This document shows positions 1 to 8,955 of a stretch of DNA of 64,000 nucleotides, piece by piece. The stretch comes from Tissierella pigra (lineage in GTDB: Bacteria; Bacillota; Clostridia; Tissierellales; Tissierellaceae): NCBI RefSeq assembly GCF_009695605.1, contig NZ_VUNQ01000006.1, forward strand, positions 42,983 through 106,982, in the 5' to 3' direction. Position 1 is the first letter of the stretch. Each line of letters starts with the position of its first letter. The translations under genes and the position numbers were made by a program. The notes under the pieces were generated by a model, which had not been told where the DNA came from, made no database searches, and was given only the letters and a program-made list of their open reading frames with translations.

Positions 1-476
1 ATTTTAGGTTTCTGTGCCAGTGCCATCGCTATCCAAGCCCTCTGTCTTTCTCCTCCAGATAGTGTTGCTATATATCTATCCTTAAGCTTCACAAGTCCAG
101 TCTTTTTAATCGCCCAATTAATAATATCTTTATCATTTTTGTTTATTCTTTTACCAAAGCTTAAATGTGGGTATCTGCCATAGGATACAAGATTTTCTAT
201 GGTAACATCGGCTGATACATTTTTCACCTGTGGTAATACGGCTACTTCCCTTGCTATTTTCTTTGTAGGTATTTGAGATATATCCTTTCCATCAAGATAT
301 ATCTCTCCCGAATAAGCCTTTATATATCTTGACAATGATTTAATGAGAGTAGTTTTACCCGATCCATTTGGTCCAATTATAGTAACTATTTCTCCATTGC
401 TCACTCTAAAGTTAATATCCTTTAATACTAGCTTTTCACCATATTTAACCTGTAAGCTTTTTGTTTCCATACTCAT
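1..476 (-). CDS. ABC transporter ATP-binding protein, BtuD/FecE type (partial)
   Basis: N-terminal ~158 residues of an importer ATPase; the C-terminal part lies outside the window. Reading the minus strand gives a Walker A motif GPNGSGKT near residue 40 and the ABC signature LSGGERQRA near residue 142, followed by WIAMALAQ. The family energises FecCD/BtuC permeases for cobalamin, haem or ferric siderophores. The ATG overlaps the TAA of the upstream permease (TAATG), so the two are translationally coupled. Position downstream of a cobalamin riboswitch and cbi genes favours a corrinoid substrate, but an iron chelate cannot be excluded. Confidence 0.9.
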   Translation of the reverse strand, partial: MSMETKSLQVKYGEKLVLKDINFRVSNGEIVTIIGPNGSGKTTLIKSLSRYIKAYSGEIYLDGKDISQIPTKKIAREVAVLPQVKNVSADVTIENLVSYGRYPHLSFGKRINKNDKDIINWAIKKTGLVKLKDRYIATLSGGERQRAWIAMALAQKPK

Positions 477-1477
477 TATCTCATTGCCTCCTTTTTCCTT
501 AATAAATAAAGAAAAAATGGTGCTCCTAATGCTGACATTATAATACCTACTGGAATCTCCATTGGTGCAAATAATATTCTTGACAAAGTATCACAAATCA
601 TCACAATAGATGCACCAAAAAATATAGTTCCTAGAAAGAGGTATCTATAATCTGAGCCAATAAATAATCTTGTCATATGCGGTACAATAAGTCCAACAAA
701 ACCTAATAGACCTACTACTGATACTGCTGCTCCTGCTAGTAAGGAGGATATTATGATAAAAACAAATCTAGTCCTTTCAACTCTTAATCCTAATCCTGTA
801 GCAACTTCGTCTCCTAGCATAAGGATATTTAATTTATCTGGTAGGAATAATATCAATATCATACCTAGAATTGCATAGGGTAAAATCATCCTTACATCTT
901 TCCAAGTTATAGCCGAAAGACCTCCAACCATAAATCCTAAAACTCCATGAACTCTATCAGGAAAAAAGGTCATAAGAGCATTTGTACCTGCACTAAATAA
1001 GGATGAAACAGCTACCCCAGCTAAGACTAATCTAGTAGGAAGTACTCCCTCTTTCCATGCCAAAGAATATATAAACAAAGTAGCTGACAGGGCACCAATA
1101 AATGCACCTATGGGGACGAGATAATAATAGCTTGGAAAAATTATAAGAATAACAAGGGCAAAAAATCCTCCCCCAGAGGATACTCCTATAATATTAGGTC
1201 CTGCCAAGGGATTTCTCATTATTCCTTGTAATATAGCACCAGATAATGACAAACATATGCCTACTAATGCTGCAACTATGGTTCTTGGTAATCTTACATT
1301 CCATATTATTTGATAGTTAACTGTACCTTTCTCATATAAAATTGACTTAATTATTCCTATGGGACTTATTTGTACTGCTCCATTGCCAACACTGAAGAAA
1401 AAGCTGACTATGAATAAGATAATAAAGACAGTAATTATTGTCTTTTTCTTAGATTCCTCTTTTGTATATTTAATCAT
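476..1477 (-). CDS. FecCD/BtuC-family ABC transporter permease
   Basis: 333 aa, the usual length for this family. It is very hydrophobic, with about ten predicted membrane helices, and contains typical FecCD signatures: NVRLPRTIVAALVG near residue 60, GIMRNPLAGPNIIGVSSGG near residue 87 and GLLGFVGLIVPHMTR in the C-terminal third, close to the ATPase contact helix. It should form the membrane channel with the downstream ATPase and receive substrate from the lipoprotein encoded 12 nt upstream. Cobalamin or cobinamide is inferred from the riboswitch-led operon; the sequence alone does not separate BtuC from siderophore permeases. Confidence 0.9.
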   Translation of the reverse strand: MIKYTKEESKKKTIITVFIILFIVSFFFSVGNGAVQISPIGIIKSILYEKGTVNYQIIWNVRLPRTIVAALVGICLSLSGAILQGIMRNPLAGPNIIGVSSGGGFFALVILIIFPSYYYLVPIGAFIGALSATLFIYSLAWKEGVLPTRLVLAGVAVSSLFSAGTNALMTFFPDRVHGVLGFMVGGLSAITWKDVRMILPYAILGMILILFLPDKLNILMLGDEVATGLGLRVERTRFVFIIISSLLAGAAVSVVGLLGFVGLIVPHMTRLFIGSDYRYLFLGTIFFGASIVMICDTLSRILFAPMEIPVGIIMSALGAPFFLYLLRKKEAMR

Positions 1478-1489
1478 AGCCTCTCCTTT

Positions 1490-2521
1490 TTATTTAAATA
1501 CTTCTGGGTATAAAATCTTAGCTAGTCCTTCATATGCTTCTGCGTATCTATGATTTGGTTTAAACATATAAAGATCCTTTGGTAGAATCACATATCTATC
1601 GTTCTTAACTGCTGAAAGAGATGCCCATGCAGGATTGGACTCCACATCTTCTTTAATTCTTTCCATTACCTTATCCATATCATTTCCTGTAGTTTGTACA
1701 AATATGAAATCTGGATCTTCTTCCAGTATCTTCTCAATACTAAAATTTTTATCACTTAGCATATCATTAGATGTATCTGCAATATTTATGGTATTCAAAT
1801 CCTTTAACATCTCTCCAACTGTAGAATCTGAACCTCTAGCAGTAACAGATTTAGCACTGGCCATCATTATAAGTACTTTATTTTCCTTATCTTTTGGTGA
1901 TTTTTCAATTATACTGTCTATTTCATTTTTAACCTTTAGGACATTTTCTTCGTATAAATCTTCTCTTTCATTAAGAGCAGAAAATAATCTTGCTAATTTA
2001 AAATAATCCTCTTTAACATAGTATTCCATTGCTATAAATGGTATATTATTCTCTTCAAATGAAGGAACTAATTCTATTTGTGATTTTTGAGTTGATATTA
2101 AAACTACTAAGTCAGGACTTAATGACAGTATCTTCTCTAAACTTATGGAGCCAAGAGCTCCTACAATTTCAGCATCATCAGTTCCTGATATTATTTCTTG
2201 ACCAACAGAATCTTCTAACTTACCTATTACTTTACCACCGTTTTTCATCCATATATCTAAATAGTAGTTATATATAACTACTACTTTTTCAGGATTTTTA
2301 TTTAAAGTAACTTCTTCTCCCCTACCATCTACAAAGGACACAGTTTTATCTGTAATTGTTATTCCATATTCCTCTTTTATATCTTCATTTATTTCTAGTG
2401 GTTGTGAGTCACCTTCTGTTTGCACTATCGGTTCATTATTTTCTTTGGTTTTACAAGCTGTTAATATGGTTGCCATTAATATAAATACTAGTAACAGCGA
2501 TAATATTTTTTTGTTTTTCAT
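1490..2521 (-). CDS. Substrate-binding lipoprotein, BtuF/FepB type
   Basis: 343 aa. The N-terminus is a lipoprotein signal peptide ending in the lipobox LTAC (Cys near residue 23), so it is expected on the outer face of the membrane. The rest is a class III periplasmic-binding fold: VVVIYNYYLDIWMKNGGKVIG, EKILSLSPDLVVL and DPDFIFVQTTGND are the usual strand/helix blocks of corrinoid and siderophore binders. It should deliver ligand to the FecCD permease downstream. A corrinoid ligand is inferred from the operon, which starts at a cobalamin riboswitch. Confidence 0.88.
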   Translation of the reverse strand: MKNKKILSLLLVFILMATILTACKTKENNEPIVQTEGDSQPLEINEDIKEEYGITITDKTVSFVDGRGEEVTLNKNPEKVVVIYNYYLDIWMKNGGKVIGKLEDSVGQEIISGTDDAEIVGALGSISLEKILSLSPDLVVLISTQKSQIELVPSFEENNIPFIAMEYYVKEDYFKLARLFSALNEREDLYEENVLKVKNEIDSIIEKSPKDKENKVLIMMASAKSVTARGSDSTVGEMLKDLNTINIADTSNDMLSDKNFSIEKILEEDPDFIFVQTTGNDMDKVMERIKEDVESNPAWASLSAVKNDRYVILPKDLYMFKPNHRYAEAYEGLAKILYPEVFK

Positions 2522-2531
2522 TGTTGTCCTC

Positions 2532-3185
2532 CTAATTCCTTCTGCCTATTATCAATGATATATAGTCTTTATCCTTCAATATTTCTTCTTTATCTATTAT
2601 GATTTCTTGTTCTTTCAAGGTTGCTCTTTTAATGTATTTATAACTAAAGTCCTGCTCCTCTAAACCATTTAATATGCTTTCCTTATCTTTTAAGGTCTTC
2701 AATATGGCTATGGAGTCTACCTTTTCCAATAGAGACTTATCTAACTCATCACATAGTAAAAAATTTTCTCCCTTTACAGTTATAGGAGTTTTGCTTTCAC
2801 CAGCTGCTGCTACAAAAGATGGAATTCCTGATATTATTTCTACATCAATATCCTTTCCTTCTAATTCATCCATAATATATATAAATGTACTATATATCAT
2901 AGGGTCTCCTATTGTAAGAAATGAACCTATTTCATCTTCTGGTATCTCTTTCAATATAATTTCTGCTGCCTTTTTATAATCCTCTGTTTGAACTTGTCCC
3001 ATGGGAAAATCTATAAATACTACTCTTTTATCTCCAATAAAATCTTTTACAGTATCTATAGCCATATTTTTCCCTTTATTATTTGGAGCAAATATAACTG
3101 ATGATTTTTCTATTGTTTTAACAGCTTTAAGGGTCAGTAATTCTTTATCTCCTGGACCAGTTCCAATTCCATATAGTTTTTTCAT
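2532..3185 (-). CDS. cbiL: Precorrin-2/cobalt-factor II C20-methyltransferase
   Basis: 217 aa, close to the family length (~230). SAM-dependent methylation at C20 of the corrin precursor, an early step of the anaerobic cobalamin pathway. Tetrapyrrole methylase hallmarks are visible: MKKLYGIGTGPGDKELLTLKAV at the N-terminus (GxGPGD loop) and the FLTIGDPMIYST block near residue 90. The start ATG overlaps the end of cbiK by one base. The pairing with cbiK and CbiMNQO supports CbiL rather than another tetrapyrrole methylase. No other corrin-ring enzymes are visible here; they may lie left of the window. Confidence 0.9.
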   Translation of the reverse strand: MKKLYGIGTGPGDKELLTLKAVKTIEKSSVIFAPNNKGKNMAIDTVKDFIGDKRVVFIDFPMGQVQTEDYKKAAEIILKEIPEDEIGSFLTIGDPMIYSTFIYIMDELEGKDIDVEIISGIPSFVAAAGESKTPITVKGENFLLCDELDKSLLEKVDSIAILKTLKDKESILNGLEEQDFSYKYIKRATLKEQEIIIDKEEILKDKDYISLIIGRRN

Positions 3186-3934
3186 TATTTCTCTCCTATT
3201 ATTTGCTCAAGATGTTTCAAGAATATTTCTTGAATAATTTTATATTCACCTAATCCCCTTAGACATACCTCAACTTCAAATCCTTCTTTTTCAAGTATTG
3301 ATTTCCATGAATCATCTTCTTCTGAAGCCATATCATTTTGGGCATGATCTCCAGCCACTAACATAAATGGTTTTAGTTTTACCCTTTTTATATTTTTTTC
3401 TTTTAATTTCATTACTATATCTTCTATGGTTTTATTTCCTTCTACTGAACCAATAAATATATTTTTAAAACCCTCCTCATGATAAGTGTTTTCCAACACC
3501 TCATAAGCTTCATCTGCCTCATGGTCGGAACCATGTCCCATGAATACTAGGGCCTGATTACTTCCTAATTCATTGACTTTAGGATCATAGACAATCTTCA
3601 TGTAATCCTTTCGTAAACTTAGTAATGGTAAACCTACCTTTAAATTTAGGCTGGTGATTTTTTCATATTCATGGCCAGGAATTATGTGTAAGGGTTGAAT
3701 ATATATTTCTTCTATACCTTGATTCTTCATTTCTTCCACTGCTTCTATTTCATTTAACACATGAAGATTATCTCTTTGCCTTAATCTATGAACAACTATC
3801 CTGGAAGTAAAAGCCCTTAATACCAAGTAATCCTTATATTTTTCTTTTACTAGATTCTCTATGCTCTCAATACATAATTCCCTCGTATCCTCATGGGTGG
3901 TTCCAAAACTAGCTACTATTATTCCTTTTTTCAT
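3185..3934 (-). CDS. cbiK: Sirohydrochlorin cobaltochelatase, CbiK type
   Basis: 249 aa, the length of the class II chelatase CbiK. It inserts Co2+ into sirohydrochlorin (or factor II), the committed step of cobalt-early cobalamin synthesis. The N-terminus KKGIIVASFGTTHEDTRELC and the motif YIQPLHIIPGHEYEK (with the metal-binding His) are characteristic, as is VFMGHGSDHEAD in the second half and LVAGDHAQNDM near the C-terminus. It overlaps cbiO upstream by 4 bases (ATGA) and cbiL downstream by one base, so it is part of the same transcript as the cobalt transporter. Confidence 0.93.
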   Translation of the reverse strand: MKKGIIVASFGTTHEDTRELCIESIENLVKEKYKDYLVLRAFTSRIVVHRLRQRDNLHVLNEIEAVEEMKNQGIEEIYIQPLHIIPGHEYEKITSLNLKVGLPLLSLRKDYMKIVYDPKVNELGSNQALVFMGHGSDHEADEAYEVLENTYHEEGFKNIFIGSVEGNKTIEDIVMKLKEKNIKRVKLKPFMLVAGDHAQNDMASEEDDSWKSILEKEGFEVEVCLRGLGEYKIIQEIFLKHLEQIIGEK

Positions 3935-4734
3935 AAAATCCCCTTTCCTTTATATAAATTAAATTCTTCTTCATTTTTAAATAATGGTAAATCAAATTTT
4001 TGATGAATTCTTACAAGCCATGGTTTAACCAATCTTGCTTCTTCAATTAACTTATCTTCCGTAAAAATCAGTTCTTTCTCTCCTTGTCCAATGATATTAC
4101 CCTTACTGAGTATATAAATATAATCGCAAATATCATAGATTAAATCCATATCGTGGCTGGAGATTATAATTGTTTTATCTTTACTTATTTCATTTATTAT
4201 TTCCTTCATCTGCTTAGTCATATATGGATCAAGTCCAGAGGTAGGTTCGTCTAATAGCAATACTTTAGAGTCCATAACTAAAACTCCTGCAATGGCAATT
4301 CTTTTCTTTTGCCCATAACTTAAAAAATGTACAGGTTTATTTACTAAATCAAGTCCACCAACCTTTTCCAATGCTTTAAATACTTTTTCCTTGATTATAT
4401 CTTCAGCAACATCAAGGTTTCTTAAAGAAAAAGCTATATCATCAAATACATTAGAATAAAATAGCTGTTGGTCAGGATTTTGAAATACAATATTAACCTG
4501 CTTTCTATATTCCCTTAAATATTTTTTATCATATTTTAGGGATGTATCATTATATATTACCTCACCTTTACTTGGTCTTAATATTCCCATAATATTTAAA
4601 AATAAGGTGGATTTTCCTGAACCATTGGCCCCAATAATTCCTATTACTTTTCCCTTATATGTATCTATGTTTATATTGTTTAATGCATTTGTACCATCTT
4701 CATATTTATAGTATAAATTATTTATCTTTAACAT
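3931..4734 (-). CDS. cbiO: Cobalt ECF transporter ATPase CbiO
   Basis: 267 aa ABC ATPase of the energy-coupling-factor class. Walker A GANGSGKS near residue 37, Q-loop QNPDQQLFYSNVFDDIAF, a signature LSYGQKKRIAIAG near residue 138 (LSYGQ is typical of CbiO) and Walker B VLLLDEPTSGLDP. It powers Co2+ import together with CbiQ, CbiN and CbiM, encoded immediately upstream. No gap separates it from cbiQ. Confidence 0.93.
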   Translation of the reverse strand: MLKINNLYYKYEDGTNALNNINIDTYKGKVIGIIGANGSGKSTLFLNIMGILRPSKGEVIYNDTSLKYDKKYLREYRKQVNIVFQNPDQQLFYSNVFDDIAFSLRNLDVAEDIIKEKVFKALEKVGGLDLVNKPVHFLSYGQKKRIAIAGVLVMDSKVLLLDEPTSGLDPYMTKQMKEIINEISKDKTIIISSHDMDLIYDICDYIYILSKGNIIGQGEKELIFTEDKLIEEARLVKPWLVRIHQKFDLPLFKNEEEFNLYKGKGIL

Positions 4735-5415
4735 TTAATCACCTAGTTTAAATTCCCCATCATATAATTTACATTCAAGGGATATATTCATTTCATTATG
4801 TTTTATAAATATTCTAAGGAAAAGATTTCTAATAAGTAATGATATAGATTTTAATGAATTTCTCTTATTTTCATATCCAAACTTCATGGTTTGTGCCATA
4901 TGAATATTATTTGCTTCTTCTATAAATATAAATATACTTCTATAAATAAGTACCATCAATTCTATAAATAGACTAGGTACTTTTAATTTTTTTAAAACTT
5001 TAATAATATCTATTATTGGAGTAGTTAATATCAGAAAATATACTGATGTTAGAGATGATAACACTGTGGTAAATAATTTAGCTCCAGTATTGAAGGATTC
5101 ATAAGTTATACCTATATAACTGTTTATAAGCTTAAAACAATAAATATAATTTACATCATTAACTGAAATTACTATTGCTACTATACTGACTAATAAAAAT
5201 GATAATGGGATAAGTAACATTTTAAAATAGGCTTTACAAGGAATTTTAGCTATTCCAACTATTAATACAGACATAAGTATAATAATCAATAAATCAAAAT
5301 AATAATTGTTGATTATTCTTGATATAATTATAGTACCACAGGCAAGAAGTATCTTTGCCTGTGGTGAGTAACATCTTATTTTGTTTGTATAAGCATATTT
5401 ATCTATTAGCAACAA
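4735..5415 (-). CDS. cbiQ: Cobalt ECF transporter transmembrane protein CbiQ
   Basis: 226 aa, about five membrane helices. It is the T-component coupling CbiO to the CbiMN substrate unit. Features are the N-terminal [19 protein letters not shown] block and the cytosolic loop with LFIELMVLIYRSIFIFIEE followed by the coupling helix around SISLLIRNLFLRIF. The first 17 bases overlap cbiN, indicating coupled translation. It is diverged but collinear with standard cbiMNQO clusters. Confidence 0.9.
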   Translation of the reverse strand: MLLIDKYAYTNKIRCYSPQAKILLACGTIIISRIINNYYFDLLIIILMSVLIVGIAKIPCKAYFKMLLIPLSFLLVSIVAIVISVNDVNYIYCFKLINSYIGITYESFNTGAKLFTTVLSSLTSVYFLILTTPIIDIIKVLKKLKVPSLFIELMVLIYRSIFIFIEEANNIHMAQTMKFGYENKRNSLKSISLLIRNLFLRIFIKHNEMNISLECKLYDGEFKLGD

Positions 5416-5698
5416 TTTTTCGTCTTTCCTTTAGTACTCCAAATGTATAGCCTATAATTCCAGCACCTATTGCTACCTGTAATGAAAACAATAAACTTTC
5501 AATTTCCCCACTTGGTGGTTCCCATAATGGCTCAAACCATGGTTCATACTCTGGATTTATTTCTTGAATCAGTCCCTCTGCTTGTCCATCTGCTCCTTCA
5601 AATTCTGAGTCTCTTTTTATGATCAATGGAGTGATTATTATTATAACTGCTAAAAGTAAAAGGATAATATTTTTTTTATATAGACTCTTCAAGTTCAA
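5399..5698 (-). CDS. cbiN: Cobalt transport protein CbiN
   Basis: 99 aa, the standard size. Two membrane helices (near residues 10-27 and 68-87) flank an extracytoplasmic loop rich in Glu, Pro and Trp ([20 protein letters not shown]), which is the family hallmark. CbiN is needed for metal loading of CbiM. It overlaps cbiM upstream by 23 bases and cbiQ downstream by 17. Confidence 0.93.
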   Translation of the reverse strand: MNLKSLYKKNIILLLLAVIIIITPLIIKRDSEFEGADGQAEGLIQEINPEYEPWFEPLWEPPSGEIESLLFSLQVAIGAGIIGYTFGVLKERRKIVANR

Positions 5699-6392
5699 TC
5701 ACTCCTTCTTTTTTATATTCTGCAATAAGATTAAATACCATTAAAGTTATAATTCCTTCAACTATTGCCAATGGCAATTGAGTAACTGCAAATATTGATA
5801 TGAATTTTGTTAAAGATGTAAAAAATCCTCCTGCTGCATCTGGAAATGCAATAGAAAGTTGAATAGATGTAATAATATAAGTTGCTAAATCTCCTAAAGC
5901 TGCTGCTAAAAATACTGCTAATCCCCTGTTCTTATTTTTCAAAGACTTATAAATCCAAAATGATACTAAAGGCCCCACTACAGCCATGGAAAATACATTG
6001 GCTCCCAATGTTGTAATTCCACCATGAGCTAATAATAGAGATTGGAACAATAGTACAATGGTTCCTATTACTGTCATAGTCGTTGGTCCAAACATTATTG
6101 CTCCCAAGCCTACTCCTGTTGGATGAGAACAAGACCCTGTAACAGACGGAATTTTAAGTGCAGATAAAACAAAAGCAAATCCACCTACTAAACCTAAAAA
6201 CATTTTTTGCTCTGGCTTTAAACCTTTACTTAGTTTCTTAAATCCTGCAATTAAAAATGGTAAAGATAGCACTGCCCATACAATAGCCCATTTCAATGGT
6301 AAAAACCCCTCCATAATGTGCATTGCATGACCTAGTTGTGGAGTTACAAGTAAAAGCAACAATACACTCCACATCATTAATCTTTTTTTCAT
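5676..6392 (-). CDS. cbiM: Cobalt ECF transporter substrate component CbiM
   Basis: 238 aa from the ATG at 6392. An upstream in-frame ATG at 6407 lies inside the ribosome site (GAGAGGTG), so 6392 is preferred. A cleavable signal peptide ends near GHA, exposing the N-terminal MHIMEGFLP segment whose first His binds cobalt in this family. [20 protein letters not shown] and the following helices are conserved CbiM blocks. It is the first gene of the operon, preceded by a terminator hairpin and a cobalamin riboswitch, so cobalt import should fall when cobalamin is plentiful. Confidence 0.94.
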   Translation of the reverse strand: MKKRLMMWSVLLLLLVTPQLGHAMHIMEGFLPLKWAIVWAVLSLPFLIAGFKKLSKGLKPEQKMFLGLVGGFAFVLSALKIPSVTGSCSHPTGVGLGAIMFGPTTMTVIGTIVLLFQSLLLAHGGITTLGANVFSMAVVGPLVSFWIYKSLKNKNRGLAVFLAAALGDLATYIITSIQLSIAFPDAAGGFFTSLTKFISIFAVTQLPLAIVEGIITLMVFNLIAEYKKEGVIELEESI

Positions 6393-6461
6393 AAAATCAC
6401 CTCTCATTTATTTTTAAAGGAGTACTCTCCTTTATAACTAAATTAGGTGACCATAAAGGAA

Positions 6462-6494
6462 ATAAAAAGTCCCTAACCAAAATAGATTAGGGAT
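6462..6494 (-). terminator. Intrinsic terminator of the cbi riboswitch
   Basis: On the minus strand TCCCTAATC...GGTTAGGGA forms a hairpin followed by CTTTTTATT. It sits between the riboswitch and cbiM, where a transcription-terminating expression platform is expected. Confidence 0.75.
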
Positions 6495-6565
6495 GGAAAT
6501 TATACTAGACTTAATTGTAAATAGTATAAAGTTAAGATTTTCCTTCCCTCCGAAGGTCACTTCAA

Positions 6566-6722
6566 TACTACTAGGCAGGTCTCCTGACTTGTGATTTATC
6601 TTACTTTCAGTACCTTCCCAGATTTCTCCAGTGGTATAAACTGATTTCATCATCACTTACAGTAGCGGGGGCTGTATAAGACTTTCACTTATTTCCCTAT
6701 TAATCATTTATAGAACCTAATG
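6566..6722 (-). promoter_or_regulatory. Cobalamin riboswitch (cbi operon)
   Basis: Minus-strand hallmarks in order: TTAGGTTCTA (P1 start, near 6720), AAGTGAAAGTC, the B12-box segment CCCCCGCTACTGTAAG near 6655-6670, CCACTGG, CTGGGAAGGT, and AAGTCAGGAGACCTGCCTA near 6570-6590. A terminator lies downstream, before cbiM. In established examples coenzyme B12 binding shuts off transport and biosynthesis genes. Confidence 0.95.
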
Positions 6723-6857
6723 TATTATATTTAATTTTCACTTTAATGCTATCATAAAACAATATTTAATACAAGATATTTTTATATCCTAAAATATGAC
6801 CTTTTTTATCAATTTAATTGTTTCAGAATACTAGCTTATTAAATAAACCTAAGTTAT

Positions 6858-7385
6858 CTATTGATACACATATTCTTCCCCTCGAGTATCAAGAACAGTT
6901 AAGGATGATAAGTTCAGACGTAAATACACTTCTCCTTCCTCCTCATATTCTTCTAATACTCCTATAGCTTCTACCCAATCATTTTCATCAGGATATTCAC
7001 CAGACCAAACTACTTCAAAACCTGCATTATCATCATATCCACAACACCCTGGTCCATAACGAATAACAAAATTATAGTTTGTATCATTTACATCATAATA
7101 AATTGAAGTAAATATACCTTCATATTTAATAGTTTTTCCTAAATAATCTTCAGAATTTATATAAATATCATTGGTTTGGGCAATGAACATTTTTTCCTTT
7201 ATTTCGATTATATCCATATCAGAAGGGGGAATATCTATGGTACTATGCTGGATTCCATCATTTTGTGAGTCCGTCTCTTGTATAATAGTTGAAATATCAT
7301 CAGAAGAATTATCCTCTTGGATTTGCTCCTTACATCCAGTCAATAATATAAGGCAAACAAATATCATTATAAGGTATTTTTTCAT
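6858..7385 (-). CDS. Lipoprotein of the zinc operon, YcgQ-C-terminus-like
   Basis: 175 aa with a lipoprotein signal (LILLTGCKEQ, Cys near residue 18), then an acidic, low-complexity stretch and a compact domain from about residue 70: GKTIKYEGIF, YNFVIRYGPGCCGYDD and GEVYLRLNLSSLTVL. This pattern (strand, Cys-Cys motif, strand) resembles the C-terminal part of the TIGR03943/DUF1980 proteins that accompany zinc-repressed permeases; that link is from memory. It overlaps znuB by one base and is the last gene of the zinc operon. A metal-handling role is likely, the exact function unknown. Confidence 0.7.
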   Translation of the reverse strand: MKKYLIMIFVCLILLTGCKEQIQEDNSSDDISTIIQETDSQNDGIQHSTIDIPPSDMDIIEIKEKMFIAQTNDIYINSEDYLGKTIKYEGIFTSIYYDVNDTNYNFVIRYGPGCCGYDDNAGFEVVWSGEYPDENDWVEAIGVLEEYEEEGEVYLRLNLSSLTVLDTRGEEYVYQ

Positions 7386-8260
7386 TACTTAATCCCTCTT
7401 TTCTCTATTCCATTTATAGACTTAACTCCATTTACCTTCATTCTAACTAAGTTTCCAAACCAAAATAATACAAAGGCTCCAATATTAACTATAACTACAC
7501 TGGCTCCAGTAGGTGTAGCATAAACATAAGAACCTACTACTCCCAAAAAGAAGCAGATTATAGATATAATAGCTGAACAAATTGTCACAGTTTTAAATTG
7601 CTTACAAAATCGCATCGATGTTAGGGCAGGAAATATAATTAAACTGGAAATAAGTAGGGCACCCATCATTCGCATACCTAATACAATTGTTATTGCTGTT
7701 AAAAATGCAATTAACATATTGTAAATGTCAGTTTTTATACCTGTAGCTTTAGCAAAATTTTCGTCAAAGGTTACTGCAAAAACTTTATTATAAAGAAGTA
7801 TAAACATTCCTAAGACTAAGATGGACAGTGTCACACTTAATTTAACATCTGCATGGCTCATACTTAAAATGCTTCCAAATAAATAGTTACATACATCGGT
7901 GTTCATACCAGTAGTCATGGATATAGCTACAACACCAATGGCAAGTGAACTTGTGGAAATTATGGCAATAGCAGCATCACCCTTAATTTTACTATTTTCA
8001 CTAATCCGAAGTAGCAGAAATGCAGCCATAACACATACGGGTATGGAAATTGTCAAAGGCGCTACATTCATGGCTGTGGCAATAGCCAAAGTTCCAAAGC
8101 CTACATGGGATAAGCCATCGCCAATCATTGAATAGCGTTTCAGCACCAAACTTACACCAAGCAATGCCGCACAAAGGGAAACCAACAATCCTACAATTAC
8201 TGCTCTAACAAGAAATGGATATGAAAACATTTGAATTAATATATTAACCATGCTACTCAC
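7385..8260 (-). CDS. znuB: Zinc ABC transporter permease
   Basis: 291 aa ABC-3 family permease with about eight helices. SLCAALLGVSLVLKRYSMIGDGLSHVGFG in the N-terminal third is the family signature, and GALLISSLIIFPALTS the coupling-helix region. Forms a Zn2+ (possibly Mn2+) importer with ZnuC (8-base overlap upstream) and ZnuA. Zinc is favoured by the Fur-type regulator at the head of the operon and the His-rich loop in ZnuA. Confidence 0.92.
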   Translation of the reverse strand: MSSMVNILIQMFSYPFLVRAVIVGLLVSLCAALLGVSLVLKRYSMIGDGLSHVGFGTLAIATAMNVAPLTISIPVCVMAAFLLLRISENSKIKGDAAIAIISTSSLAIGVVAISMTTGMNTDVCNYLFGSILSMSHADVKLSVTLSILVLGMFILLYNKVFAVTFDENFAKATGIKTDIYNMLIAFLTAITIVLGMRMMGALLISSLIIFPALTSMRFCKQFKTVTICSAIISIICFFLGVVGSYVYATPTGASVVIVNIGAFVLFWFGNLVRMKVNGVKSINGIEKRGIK

Positions 8261-8954
8261 CTCCTAAAAAACCATATCCAACACTGGATTTAACATAGTC
8301 AGATGTTTTTCCGAAAAATATCTGCTGTCCTTTTAAATGTAAAATAAGGTCAGCATATTTAACAGCACTGTGAACATCATGAGAAACCATAATAATTGCA
8401 ATTCCCATCTCACGATTTATTTTAAAAATCTGCTTGTATAAATCCTGAGTCACTATTGGATCAAGTCCTGCTACTGGTTCATCTAAAATCAATAACTTTT
8501 GTGTAGCACAAAGTGCCCGGGCCAACAGCACACGCTGCTGCTGACCTCCAGACAATTCTCTATAGCATTTATTGCGAAGATGTTCAATTCCTAGAAGGAC
8601 AAGATTTTCTTCAGCAATAGTTTTATCCAATTTTGAATAGAAAGGACGAATTCCCATCTTACTTAATCTTCCAGACAAAATAACTTCATAGACACTGGCA
8701 GGAAAATCCTTTTGAACAATGGTTTGTTGAGGTAAATAACCAATTTCATTGGATTTAAGTCCTTCATCCATTAGAATACTTCCCCTTTGAGGAACCTTTA
8801 AACGAAGTAAGCCTTTAATGAGCGTACTTTTACCTGATCCATTTTCTCCTACAATACACAAATAATCTCCACTATTAACCGAAAAATTCAAATCACTGAT
8901 TACAGTATGCCCCTCATAAGCAAAGGAGGCATCCTTACAAATAAGAAGTGACAT
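8253..8954 (-). CDS. znuC: Zinc ABC transporter ATP-binding protein
   Basis: 233 aa. Walker A GENGSGKST near residue 37, the Q-loop LPQQTIVQKDFP, signature LSGGQQQRVLLARAL near residue 134, Walker B LLILDEPVAGLDP and the switch His in MVSHDVHSAVKYAD. Energises ZnuB. One base separates it from znuA upstream, and it overlaps znuB. Confidence 0.93.
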   Translation of the reverse strand: MSLLICKDASFAYEGHTVISDLNFSVNSGDYLCIVGENGSGKSTLIKGLLRLKVPQRGSILMDEGLKSNEIGYLPQQTIVQKDFPASVYEVILSGRLSKMGIRPFYSKLDKTIAEENLVLLGIEHLRNKCYRELSGGQQQRVLLARALCATQKLLILDEPVAGLDPIVTQDLYKQIFKINREMGIAIIMVSHDVHSAVKYADLILHLKGQQIFFGKTSDYVKSSVGYGFLGGE

Positions 8955-8955
8955 A

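Noticed and set aside
5947..6132. Minus-strand frame of 61 codons inside cbiM
   Set aside because: Another frame of the well-supported cbiM gene.
6438..6656. Minus-strand frame of 72 codons
   Set aside because: It runs through the cobalamin riboswitch and its terminator, so it is a chance frame in structured RNA.
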